From Arthrobacter yangruifuii (lineage in GTDB: Bacteria > Actinomycetota > Actinomycetes > Actinomycetales > Micrococcaceae): a stretch of 64,000 nt of DNA. Each line of letters begins with the position of its first letter. Position 1 is the first letter of the stretch. A program made the translations under genes and the position numbers. Of this stretch, positions 54,984 through 63,706 are shown piece by piece. Below the pieces are notes generated by a model. It did no database searches, was not told the DNA's origin, and saw nothing but the letters and a program-made list of their open reading frames with translations. Where the stretch lies: NCBI RefSeq assembly GCF_009192775.1, contig NZ_VTFX01000004.1:372001-436000 (forward strand), given 5' to 3'.

Positions 54984-56393
54984 ATGTCCTCCCCCGCTTT
55001 TTCCTCGCTGTCCCGCCCCGTCTTCGCCGCCGTTGCGGCCGATGCCCGTCCCGCTGACAGCGAGGCCTGGGCAGCGCTGAAGCAGGCCGCCACGCACCTC
55101 CAGGGCCTGCAGAACAAAAACGGATCCGTGGATCCGGAGCACCACGGGCAGGCAGCCGAACTGATTGGAACGATTGCCGCAGCCGTCACGGCCCTGGCTC
55201 CGGCGTTCCCGCACGACGCCGAGTACCTGCGCCTGGTTGTGGAGGATTTCGAGCGCTGGGCAGCTGCCGGACTGGAAAAGGAACCCGATTTCCTCGATTC
55301 GCTCATGGCCTTCGCCCCTCAGCGGGACCGGGTCAACGGTCTGGCCCACCTCGTGGTCTTCCCCATGTACACGCAGAACGGCTCCACCTCCCGGCTGGTG
55401 GAAGCAGTGCTGATTGAAGTCATCTGGCCGGAATTCGTGGCCGAGCTGGAGGCCGGCGAGTACTCCAACGGCCTCTTCGTACCGATCCGCTTCCTGGACT
55501 TCACCCCCGGCTATGACACCAACTCCGCCGTCCTCTTCCCGGAAACCGTTGCCGTCCGCGAAACCCCCGCCTTCACTTGGGGCGCTATCTTCGCCGACCG
55601 CGAAGCGGCCCGCTTCCGCAAGGTGCTCGGCGCCGCAGCGGACATCACCTCGCTGCAGCTGCCGGCCGAGGCCGCCGAGCTGCTGCATGACCAGAAGCTC
55701 GCAGAGGAAACCTTCATCATGTGGGACCTCATCCATGACCGCACCCACATGCGCGGGGATCTGCCCTTTGATCCGTTCATGATCAAGCAGCGCATGCCGT
55801 ACTTCCTCTACTCGCTGGAAGAACTGCGCTGCGACCTCACCGCCTTCCGCGAGGCCGTGAAGATCCAGCGGAACGAGGAGGCTCCGGAGGAAACCCGCCG
55901 GCACGCCCGCCTGGTCCAGTACGCGGTGATCTTCGACCGCATCTTCCGCTTCGCCATCACCGGCAGCCGGGTGCGCAACTATGACGGACTGGGCGGCCAG
56001 CTGCTCTTCGCCTGGATGCACCAGAACCACGTGCTGCACTGGACCGACGGCAAGCTGAGCATCGACTGGGAGGAGACCGCCGACGTCGTGGTCCGGCTCG
56101 GCGCGGAAATCGAGGAGCTTTACTGGCGTTCCATCGACCGACCCAAGACGGCGCACTGGCTGGCGGCGTACGATCTGGTGGCAGGAACCCTGACGCCGAA
56201 CCCGGCATCGGTCTGGGCCGAAGGCCCCAAGGCCCTGCCGCTGGACGGACCGCCGCGCGGACTCACCGACCAGGTGCTCGACGACGAATTCCCGCTGTCC
56301 ATGTTCTACGAAGCCCTGTCCAAGAAGATGGCCCCGGTGATCGAATCCACCGCCGGGATCACCGGACACCGCACTGGAGGCACCCCCGAATGA
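54984..56393 (+). CDS. DUF6421-family protein
   Basis: 469 residues, cytosolic, of a conserved actinobacterial family of unknown function. Its most conserved region is MWDLIHDRTHMRGDLPFDPF, where the His-Asp-Arg-Thr-His set looks like a metal or active site, and the following FMIKQRMPYFLYSLEELRCD. It begins the operon with an SDR and a threonine aldolase, overlapping the SDR by 4 bp; the same trio recurs in Streptomyces and relatives, as far as I recall. No function can be given. Confidence 0.78.
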   Translation: MSSPAFSSLSRPVFAAVAADARPADSEAWAALKQAATHLQGLQNKNGSVDPEHHGQAAELIGTIAAAVTALAPAFPHDAEYLRLVVEDFERWAAAGLEKEPDFLDSLMAFAPQRDRVNGLAHLVVFPMYTQNGSTSRLVEAVLIEVIWPEFVAELEAGEYSNGLFVPIRFLDFTPGYDTNSAVLFPETVAVRETPAFTWGAIFADREAARFRKVLGAAADITSLQLPAEAAELLHDQKLAEETFIMWDLIHDRTHMRGDLPFDPFMIKQRMPYFLYSLEELRCDLTAFREAVKIQRNEEAPEETRRHARLVQYAVIFDRIFRFAITGSRVRNYDGLGGQLLFAWMHQNHVLHWTDGKLSIDWEETADVVVRLGAEIEELYWRSIDRPKTAHWLAAYDLVAGTLTPNPASVWAEGPKALPLDGPPRGLTDQVLDDEFPLSMFYEALSKKMAPVIESTAGITGHRTGGTPE

Positions 56394-57163
56394 GCACTGC
56401 ACCCGGCACCGCGCCCGCAGAAGACACCGGCGTCCTGAGCGGCCGAACCGTCCTCGTGGCCGGTGCCGGGAGCCCCTCGGGCACCGCCGTCTGCGAAGCC
56501 CTGAACACCGCGGGGGCCAAGGTGGTGGCCATCGGCCGCGACGCGGCACGGCTGGAGAACACCCTGTTCCGCCTGAACAACGCGGATCTGCGCACCTGCA
56601 ACCTCGACGACCCTGAGGAAGTGGCGGCCCTGGCGGCCGACATGCAGGAAATCTACGGTGGGATAGACGGCCTGATCCATCTGGTGGGCGGCTGGCGTGC
56701 CGGCACCGGGATCGGTTCGCAGACCGAGCAGGACTGGGATTTCCTGGAAACCAACATCCTGCGCACCCTCCGCAATGTCAGCCGCAGCTTCTATGACCAG
56801 CTTGCGGCGTCCCCGGTCGGACGCCTGGCCATCGTGTCCTCCACCTCCGTGGACACCCCCACCGCGGCCGGTGCCGGCTATGCCGCCGCCAAAGCCGCAG
56901 CCGAGGCCTGGGTGCGGGCCATCGCGCAGGGGTTCACCGGGGGCCAGTCCGGGCGGAAGGAAAACCCCGAACCCCAGCATTCAGCCGCCGTCGTTTTTGT
57001 GGTCAAGGCGTTGGTGGACGAACAGCAGCGCAAGGCCTCGCCGGAACGGAAGTTCCCCGGTTACACCGACGTCCGCGATTTGGCCGCCGCCGCCGTCCGG
57101 CTCTTCCAGCAGGATGCCGCTGAGATCAACGGGCAGCGGATTTCCCTCGTTCCGCCGAGGTGA
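56390..57163 (+). CDS. short-chain dehydrogenase/reductase
   Basis: 257 residues. The NAD(P)-binding motif is VAGAGSPSGTAVCEAL, an atypical form, and the catalytic Ser and Tyr-x3-Lys are in SSTSVDTP and GYAAAKAAAEAW (about residue 163). Second gene of the operon, overlapping DUF6421 by 4 bp, then 35 bp to the threonine aldolase. Substrate unknown, but the partners point to amino-alcohol or aldehyde metabolism. Confidence 0.88.
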   Translation: MSTAPGTAPAEDTGVLSGRTVLVAGAGSPSGTAVCEALNTAGAKVVAIGRDAARLENTLFRLNNADLRTCNLDDPEEVAALAADMQEIYGGIDGLIHLVGGWRAGTGIGSQTEQDWDFLETNILRTLRNVSRSFYDQLAASPVGRLAIVSSTSVDTPTAAGAGYAAAKAAAEAWVRAIAQGFTGGQSGRKENPEPQHSAAVVFVVKALVDEQQRKASPERKFPGYTDVRDLAAAAVRLFQQDAAEINGQRISLVPPR

Positions 57164-57198
57164 CCTGAACTACATCGAGGTAAGAGATACTAGGAACC

Positions 57199-58278
57199 GT
57201 GACTGACATTCTTCCCCTGCACGACAGTGCCATCCGGGCTTTTGCCTCCGACAACTACTCCGGCGTCCATCCGGAAATCCTCGCCGCGCTCACCGCAGCC
57301 AACCAGGGCCACCAGGTGGCCTACGGCGAAGACGTGTACACCGCCAAGCTGCGCGAAGTGATGACCGACCAGTTCGGCAAGCACATCCGCGCATTCCCCG
57401 TGTTCAACGGCACCGGGGCCAACGTCATCGCCCTGCAGTCACTCCTGCCGCGCTGGGGTGCCGTTATCTGCCCGACGACGGCGCACATCAACGTGGACGA
57501 GAACGGTGCTCCGGAACGCATCGGCGGCATGAAGCTGCTGGGCATCCCCACCGACGACGGCAAGCTCACCCCGGAATTGATCGACCGCGAGGCCTGGGGC
57601 TGGGGCGACGAGCACCGTGCCCAGCCGCTGGCCGTGTCCATCACGCAGTCCACCGAGCTCGGCACGTTGTACACGGTGGAGGAAATCGCCGCCATCGCGG
57701 ACCACATCCATGCCCGCGGCATGAAGCTGCATATGGACGGTGCACGCCTGGGCAACGCTGCGGCGGCCCTGGGCGTGTCCCTGAAGGAAATGACGGCCGA
57801 CGCCGGCGTGGACATCCTGTCCCTGGGCGGCACCAAGAACGGGATGATGTACGGCGAATGCATCATCACCTTCGACGCCGAAGCCTCCCCGGGCCTGGAC
57901 TACCTGCGCAAGATGAACATGCAGCTGGCCTCGAAGATGCGCTTCATTTCGGCGCAGTTCGTCACCCTGTACGGTACGGACCTGTGGCACCGTTCGGCGT
58001 CGCACGCCAACGCCATGGCGCAGCGCCTGCGCGCCGCCGTGGAGAAGATCGACGGCGTCGAAATCACCCAGCCCACCCAGGTCAATGCGGTCTTCGCCAA
58101 GCTGCCTGCCGGCGTCGCCGACCGGCTGCGCGCGGACTTCCGCTTCTATGACTGGGACCAGTCCACCGGCGAGGTGCGCTGGATGTGCACCTTCGACACC
58201 TCCCAAGATGACGTAGACGCCTTCGCCGCGGCCATTGCCCGGGAAATTGCCGCAGATCCGGCGCCCCTGGGAAACTAA
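57199..58278 (+). CDS. threonine aldolase-family PLP enzyme
   Basis: 359 residues, fold type I. SDNYSGVHPEILAALTAANQ at the start, PLP-binding lysine near residue 213 in SLGGTKNGMMYGE and the metal-less HMDGARLGNA segment match low-specificity L-threonine aldolase, which splits beta-hydroxy amino acids into glycine and an aldehyde. GTG start. The SDR next door could reduce the aldehyde, an inference from position. A strong terminator follows. Confidence 0.9.
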   Translation: MTDILPLHDSAIRAFASDNYSGVHPEILAALTAANQGHQVAYGEDVYTAKLREVMTDQFGKHIRAFPVFNGTGANVIALQSLLPRWGAVICPTTAHINVDENGAPERIGGMKLLGIPTDDGKLTPELIDREAWGWGDEHRAQPLAVSITQSTELGTLYTVEEIAAIADHIHARGMKLHMDGARLGNAAAALGVSLKEMTADAGVDILSLGGTKNGMMYGECIITFDAEASPGLDYLRKMNMQLASKMRFISAQFVTLYGTDLWHRSASHANAMAQRLRAAVEKIDGVEITQPTQVNAVFAKLPAGVADRLRADFRFYDWDQSTGEVRWMCTFDTSQDDVDAFAAAIAREIAADPAPLGN

Positions 58279-58302
58279 AATCCTTTAGTTCGCCAACACA
58301 CA

Positions 58303-58341
58303 AAGAGCGCGGTTCCGGAAACAATCCGGAACCGCGCTCTT
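58303..58341 (+). terminator. Rho-independent-type terminator after threonine aldolase
   Basis: Perfect 17-bp stem (AAGAGCGCGGTTCCGGA and its complement) with an AACAA loop, 25 bp after the stop, followed by TTCGTTTG. Isolates the operon from the chaperone-like system. Confidence 0.9.
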
Positions 58342-58572
58342 CGTTTGTGTATACGGATCCCGCAGGCCCCGGCCTGCACCCTCATTCCGGGTAGGTGACG
58401 ATTAGGCAACAATGAGGAACTGCACTATAGACGTGCCCTTTATGACTGCACAACCCTATATGCTCGCTATCGCACGTTGCCGCGTAATTCTTTGGAAACC
58501 TGCCATTCATCGGGTGCCAACCCCGTGGATTGTCTTTCAATAGTCCCTGCAATTCCCCGAGGAGCATCTTTG

Positions 58573-59337
58573 GTGAACGATCTTTCCTCCGGCCAGGCAA
58601 CCGGTTCCGCAGTTGAGGCAGAAAATCCGGAAGCCGAAATACCCGCGGACCAGGCGGTAATGACGGAAACAGAAGACAGTGCGGCGGAAACGGACGCCGC
58701 TCCAATTCCGGACGCGGCTGCAGGGCATGCCGGGAATGACGGAACCTCCCCGGCCGGGGAGATTCAGGATGAAGCCGCCGCAAATGCTGAGGCAGCCGGC
58801 GGCACAGGCCTCCCGGATGACGGGACGGTCCTGCTGAAACGCATTGATGCTGCCCTCGAGTCCTTCCACTCCAGGGCACAGCACTACGAAGAGACCAACC
58901 GGCTGCTGCATTCGCGCATTGAAAGCCTGCAGAGCGATCAGGTCCGGGTGCTCCTGAAGCCGGTCTTCGAACGGCTGGCCACCCTGCAGGCACAGGCGGC
59001 GGACGCGGCCGCCGACGCCCGGGACCGCGACCCCTCCAGCGCCGGGGATTTCGACTTCTTCGCCATCTCCATCGATGAGCTGCTGGCACTCTATGACGTC
59101 GAACCGGTCGGCGCTGCACCCGGAATCGCTTTTGACTCCAGGCTTCACCACGGCGCACGGATTGTTCCCACGGCCGACCCTGAACTGGATGGACGGATAC
59201 AACGCGTCCAGCGCCAGGGCTACAAATATGCCGGTGCCGACCGGGTAATGCTCCCTGCCCGGGTCAGCGTATACCGCCACACCGCACCGGATCCGGCCCC
59301 GGAAGCTGTGCCGGATTCCGAACAAACCATTAGCTGA
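58573..59337 (+). CDS. divergent GrpE-like nucleotide exchange factor
   Basis: 254 residues. The first ~80 are acidic low-complexity (Ala/Glu/Asp), then helices (LLKRIDAALESFHSRAQHYE; SLQSDQVRVLLKPVFERL) and a clear GrpE beta-wing: FDFFAISIDELLALYDVEPV, then FDSRLHHGARIV and GRIQRVQRQGYKYAGADRVM. The pattern FDxxLH...G..QxGY....R.L.PARV matches GrpE. Chosen start GTG at 58573 with GAGGAG eight bases upstream; an upstream frame is open but lacks signals. It probably serves the Hsp70 encoded 56 bp downstream rather than the housekeeping DnaK. Confidence 0.75.
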   Translation: MNDLSSGQATGSAVEAENPEAEIPADQAVMTETEDSAAETDAAPIPDAAAGHAGNDGTSPAGEIQDEAAANAEAAGGTGLPDDGTVLLKRIDAALESFHSRAQHYEETNRLLHSRIESLQSDQVRVLLKPVFERLATLQAQAADAAADARDRDPSSAGDFDFFAISIDELLALYDVEPVGAAPGIAFDSRLHHGARIVPTADPELDGRIQRVQRQGYKYAGADRVMLPARVSVYRHTAPDPAPEAVPDSEQTIS

Positions 59338-59393
59338 CTCCCGCGGATTCCCGCAGTCAAAGCACATCTCGGAGCAAAGGACCTTTGATTTAC

Positions 59394-60989
59394 ATGAATG
59401 ACAGCGTTTACGGCATCGACCTTGGCACCACCTACTCGGCCATCGCACGAATCAGCTCCCTGGGGGCTGCCGAGATCATTCCCAATTTCGAAGGCGAGCA
59501 GACAACTCCCTCAGTTGTTTACTTCGAAAGCCCGTCAAGCGCCATTGTGGGCTCTGAAGCCAAACGCGTCGCGATAACGGACCCGGACAACGCCTGCCTG
59601 CTGATCAAACGGCATATGGGAACGGAATACCCGCAGCATTTCCAGGGTGAGACATACTCGCCCGAAGCAGTTTCGGCACTAATCCTCAAGGAACTGGTCA
59701 CCGCCGCCAATAAGGAATCGGGCGCCGAGGCAACCAAGGTGGTTATTACCGTTCCGGCGTATTTCGGCGTCCAGGAACGCGAAGCCACGCGGCAGGCCGG
59801 GGCCATTGCAGGCCTGGAGGTCATCGGCATCGTCACGGAACCGGTGGCTGCTGCGCTGTCCCTGGGAATCAGCGGCGGCAGGGCCGAAACGATTATGGTC
59901 TATGACCTCGGCGGCGGCACATTCGATACCACCGTGATGCGGGTCGACTCCGGACGCGTTGAAGTGGTGGCCGTTGACGGCAACCGGAAGCTGGGCGGTG
60001 CGGACTGGGATTCGGCGCTGGTGGACCTGATCGTCGAGAAGTTCGTGGCACAGGCCGAACTGGGCGATGACGATCCGCGTTACGACGAAGAGTTCATGCT
60101 GGACCTGCGCCTCGGAGCCGAAGAAACCAAGAAGTCCCTGACAAAACGGGAAACGGCGACCATACGCTGCGCCTACGACGGCAAGAAGGCCAACATCGAG
60201 GTGACCCGGGCCGAGTTTGAGGCCGCCACCGAGCACCTCGTGAACCAGACCATCGAAATCTCCGCACGCACCCTCGAAGCGGCGACGGAAAAGGAAGCGG
60301 GCCTGTCCATCGACCGGGTGCTGCTGGTGGGCGGATCTTCGCGCATGCCCATGATCTCCGCCGCGCTCACGAACCGCCTGGGCTGGGATCCTCAGCCGAC
60401 CGATTTTGACCTGGCCGTCGCCAAGGGAGCGGCAATCTACGGCCAGTCGGCAGTCGACGAGGTCCTCCTGTCCGAAGGAGAGGAAGCCATGCCCGGCGAC
60501 GCTGCGAATGCGGCACCCCGACCGTTCCTCGCCGGGGCGACTTCCCTCACCATCGAAAACGTACTGGCCCGCGGTGTGGGGGTGAAGTTTGCCCGCGATG
60601 TCACTGACGAGATCGGGTACATCTCGTTCTTCGCCAGCGCCAACGATTCCATCCCCAAGACCCCGGAGCCCATCGGTGCCGCCACGCTCTCCGAGGGACA
60701 GCGCTCGGTCCAGATTGCCATCTTCGAACAGGGCGGCGAGCGTGAATCAGAGCTCCCCGCGGACAACCGGGAACTGAAGACCGCCGTTCTGCCGCTTCCG
60801 GCGGGGCTGCCCAAGGGATCCCCCATTGACATCACGGTCAATATCACCGGCGAAGGCATCGTGAAAATGATCGTGACCGATGACGTCAGCAAGGAGCAGA
60901 TTGAGCTCGAGGCCATGGTCTCGGTGCTCACCCAGGAACAGGTCGATGAGGAGACCGTGAAGGTCACCGCATTGGCTCTTCGCTCCTAG
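59394..60989 (+). CDS. Hsp70-family chaperone without lid domain
   Basis: 531 residues. The ATPase domain is complete: phosphate 1 YGIDLGTTYS (~6-15), phosphate 2 VYDLGGGTFDTTVM (~168), adenosine site VLLVGGSSRMP (~308). The usual hydrophobic linker (DVLLLDVTPLSLG) is replaced by an acidic stretch, and the beta substrate domain is followed by no alpha-helical lid. The protein is thus shorter than DnaK (~610-620). A TTG at 59385 is an alternative start with a closer AAAGGA. It belongs to the accessory system 58573-64000. Confidence 0.85.
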   Translation: MNDSVYGIDLGTTYSAIARISSLGAAEIIPNFEGEQTTPSVVYFESPSSAIVGSEAKRVAITDPDNACLLIKRHMGTEYPQHFQGETYSPEAVSALILKELVTAANKESGAEATKVVITVPAYFGVQEREATRQAGAIAGLEVIGIVTEPVAAALSLGISGGRAETIMVYDLGGGTFDTTVMRVDSGRVEVVAVDGNRKLGGADWDSALVDLIVEKFVAQAELGDDDPRYDEEFMLDLRLGAEETKKSLTKRETATIRCAYDGKKANIEVTRAEFEAATEHLVNQTIEISARTLEAATEKEAGLSIDRVLLVGGSSRMPMISAALTNRLGWDPQPTDFDLAVAKGAAIYGQSAVDEVLLSEGEEAMPGDAANAAPRPFLAGATSLTIENVLARGVGVKFARDVTDEIGYISFFASANDSIPKTPEPIGAATLSEGQRSVQIAIFEQGGERESELPADNRELKTAVLPLPAGLPKGSPIDITVNITGEGIVKMIVTDDVSKEQIELEAMVSVLTQEQVDEETVKVTALALRS

Positions 60990-61005
60990 GGCTGCGCGCA
61001 CACCG

Positions 61006-63705
61006 ATGGCAGGTTTTGACGCAAAGAAATACCGTGACACGGTCCTGAAACCCATGTCCAAGGGGGAAGGGTACGAGCAACTCCGGGAAGTCCTGGCCGA
61101 GCTGCGCCAGGATGAGCGGAGCACGTCCTATGCCCGGCTGGACCTCAATGTCCTGTATGACATTCCCAGTCCGGTCAAGGCGGAAGAGCTCAAGGCGTGG
61201 AAGGCGCAGATTGTCCCCGCCCTCAACAAGAGCGCCCAGCTGCCTTCGGCCCCCCTCCTCAAGGCGCTGCTGGACCTGTTGGAAAAGCAGGGACATGACC
61301 TGACCGAGCCTTCCTTCTGGGGCCGCCTTCAGGACCAGCGGCAGAAGCAGATCCGGACCAAGCTCGAAGAAGGCCTGCGCCAGTTACGCGTCGAATACCC
61401 GCTTGGCTTCGTGGAGAGCACCGAGCTGCTGTCCCGGCTCTCCACCGTGGGAATCACGGGCGTGACGGACAAGAGCATTTTCCACGTTGCCCGCGAACAG
61501 GGCCTGCAGGTCTTCACCAAACTGCAGCTTGATGCCACGGGGGTCCCGGACAAACTCAAGAGCGTCTGGCGCGCCGCGGCCAGGCATCCCGAGTACCGAT
61601 CCGTTCTGGACCTGCTGCTCCTGCACCGCAGCGAGGACATCAGGGACGTGCAGTTTCTTGACCAGCTGACCGCCGGCGGCGGGCCGTTCACCCTTGCCGA
61701 CCTCGACGCCGCCAGGAGCCAGAGTGAACGCGGGCAGGACACCGATGCCCTGCAGGACGCCCAGAAGTTCCTCGGCGCGGCCAAGGACGTCCTCCACTCA
61801 CAGGCGGACCTGCAGCAGCTGGTCCTGGGTACGGTCATCGAGTGGGCGGGCGGACAGCTGGGCCGGGGAAAACCGAAGCTGGAGGTCCGTGAGGACCTGG
61901 TGCGCCGGGGCTTCCACCTCGATGACGCTTCACGCCTGGTCAGCACCCTCAGCACCGGTGCCCACGCGGCCCGCACCGGTCTGGGGACGGTCCGGGACAA
62001 ACTCAGTGAGGGGCTGCTGGCAGAGGCGAGCGCGGCCCTCACCGCCCTGGTCCCGGCCGAGGACGAGGAGAACGAATACGGTATCCTCTCCGCACGGGTC
62101 GCCGAACTCATCGAGAAGAAGAAGGCCCTGCTCCAGAGCTACCACCGGTCCATGGCAGCAGGTGATTTCCCCTCCGCATTGGCTGCCGTGACGGAGGCCA
62201 TGCGGATTGACCGGGCGGATGACAACCTGGCCGCCCTGCAGGATTCCATCCCGCCGGCCGCGCCCGCGTCCCTGGCGGCGCGGGTTGAAGGGACCAGTGT
62301 GCTGCTGCGCTGGCCGCAGGTCGAGTCGCTGGAGTACACGGTGGTCCGGGAAGAGGGCAGCGTCCCCGCCACCCCGCAGGACGGCACCGTCCTGGCCACA
62401 CGGATCCGTGCCGGAAGTTATTCCGACACGGCAGCCCCGGCGGGCAAAACCGTCAATTACAGCGTGTTCGCCAGCCGGGACGGGAAGGTGTTCTCCGGTC
62501 CCCGAACCGATTCGATCGCTGTCCTTCCTGCGCCCACCGGCCTCACCGCCTCATCGGATCCCACCAGTGCCCTCATCACCTGGTCACGGCCTGCGCAGGC
62601 TGCCGGTGTCGTGGTGACCCGCTTGGGTCCGGACGGCAGCCGGATCGAAACCGAGCTGGCGAGCGGTTCGTCCTTCCGCGCCGCAGGACTCCGGACGGGG
62701 GCCAGCTACCGTTTCTCGGTCAAGGCCTATTACCTGCTGCCGGACGGACGGAAGTTCTCCGAGGACGCCTCCCTCGTCGTCATTCCCCGGGGCGAGGCCA
62801 CGGCCGTGGCTGATCTGCGCCTCACCGGCCCGGACTCCGACGGGATCATCCGGGCCACCTGGAATAGCGCTGACGGCTTCGACGTCGAGCTGTGGAGGTT
62901 CCCCCTCCTCAACGACCTGCCCCCGCACCGCATGACGCTGCAGGAGGCCAAGGCCCGGGGCGGGCAGCCCATCCCCCGCCTGCCCGGCGGCGGAAAATCC
63001 GGCAGCGAGACACGCATGCTGTTCAAGGCCTTCGCAGGAATCAACGCGGTAGTCCCCCTCACCGTGGACGATGCCGGTTTCCTCGTTGGCAACAGTGTCC
63101 TTTCGGGATCCGCGCCGCAGCCTACAGCCGTCCTCGCCGAAGCCTTCGGTGATGACCTTCGGGTGTCGTGGGAATGGCCGCAGGGCGACTACATCATGGA
63201 AGTCGCCTGGGAGGTTGCCGGAGTTCCGCGGACGCGCCGGGTGACCAGGGCCAGATACCGGGCGGACGGCGGCGTGAAGATCGTCAACGGTGCCGCGGCG
63301 GACAAGCTCACCATCGCCACCGTGATCACCGCCGACGGCGAACGGCTGGCGTCGAACCCCCTTCCGGTCCCGCTGCAGGCCCGCCCCCGGCTGACCGTCC
63401 GCTATGAAGTACGCATCAAGCGGGGTTTCACCGGGAACGTGGCGTGCGTGGTCTCGGCCGAATCCAGCGCCGCGGGTTCCGCAGTTGAGGCGGCCCTGGT
63501 GCTCAAACGCGGGTCCATCATGCCCACCAGCAGCGCTGAGGGTGAGCTGATTGAGAACCTCACCCTCGATTTCACCGCGGGCACCAGCTCGCGGCACGAG
63601 CTTTCCCTCGGCAAGGTCAAGTCGCCTTTCTGGCTGTCGTTGTTCACGCAGGACAACGGCGAAACCACTCTCATTGCCCCGCCGACTTCCCAATTGAAAG
63701 GCTGA
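61006..63705 (+). CDS. large helical protein with fibronectin type III domains
   Basis: 899 residues. About 1-410 are helical with repeated Leu/Glu/Gln segments (KYRDTVLKPMSKGEGYEQLR, AALTALVPAEDEENEYGI) in the style of TPR-like scaffolds. Residues ~416-505 and ~508-595 are two Fn3-type beta domains (PASLAARVEGTSVLLRWPQV; APTGLTASSDPTSALITWSR); ~600-690 and ~705 to the end are further beta-rich, Fn3-like parts (VADLRLTGPDSDGIIRATWN). No signal peptide, so it is probably cytosolic. It lies 17 bp after the Hsp70 gene. Function unknown; a scaffold or client-binding role is plausible. Confidence 0.75.
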   Translation: MAGFDAKKYRDTVLKPMSKGEGYEQLREVLAELRQDERSTSYARLDLNVLYDIPSPVKAEELKAWKAQIVPALNKSAQLPSAPLLKALLDLLEKQGHDLTEPSFWGRLQDQRQKQIRTKLEEGLRQLRVEYPLGFVESTELLSRLSTVGITGVTDKSIFHVAREQGLQVFTKLQLDATGVPDKLKSVWRAAARHPEYRSVLDLLLLHRSEDIRDVQFLDQLTAGGGPFTLADLDAARSQSERGQDTDALQDAQKFLGAAKDVLHSQADLQQLVLGTVIEWAGGQLGRGKPKLEVREDLVRRGFHLDDASRLVSTLSTGAHAARTGLGTVRDKLSEGLLAEASAALTALVPAEDEENEYGILSARVAELIEKKKALLQSYHRSMAAGDFPSALAAVTEAMRIDRADDNLAALQDSIPPAAPASLAARVEGTSVLLRWPQVESLEYTVVREEGSVPATPQDGTVLATRIRAGSYSDTAAPAGKTVNYSVFASRDGKVFSGPRTDSIAVLPAPTGLTASSDPTSALITWSRPAQAAGVVVTRLGPDGSRIETELASGSSFRAAGLRTGASYRFSVKAYYLLPDGRKFSEDASLVVIPRGEATAVADLRLTGPDSDGIIRATWNSADGFDVELWRFPLLNDLPPHRMTLQEAKARGGQPIPRLPGGGKSGSETRMLFKAFAGINAVVPLTVDDAGFLVGNSVLSGSAPQPTAVLAEAFGDDLRVSWEWPQGDYIMEVAWEVAGVPRTRRVTRARYRADGGVKIVNGAAADKLTIATVITADGERLASNPLPVPLQARPRLTVRYEVRIKRGFTGNVACVVSAESSAAGSAVEAALVLKRGSIMPTSSAEGELIENLTLDFTAGTSSRHELSLGKVKSPFWLSLFTQDNGETTLIAPPTSQLKG

Positions 63706-63706
63706 C

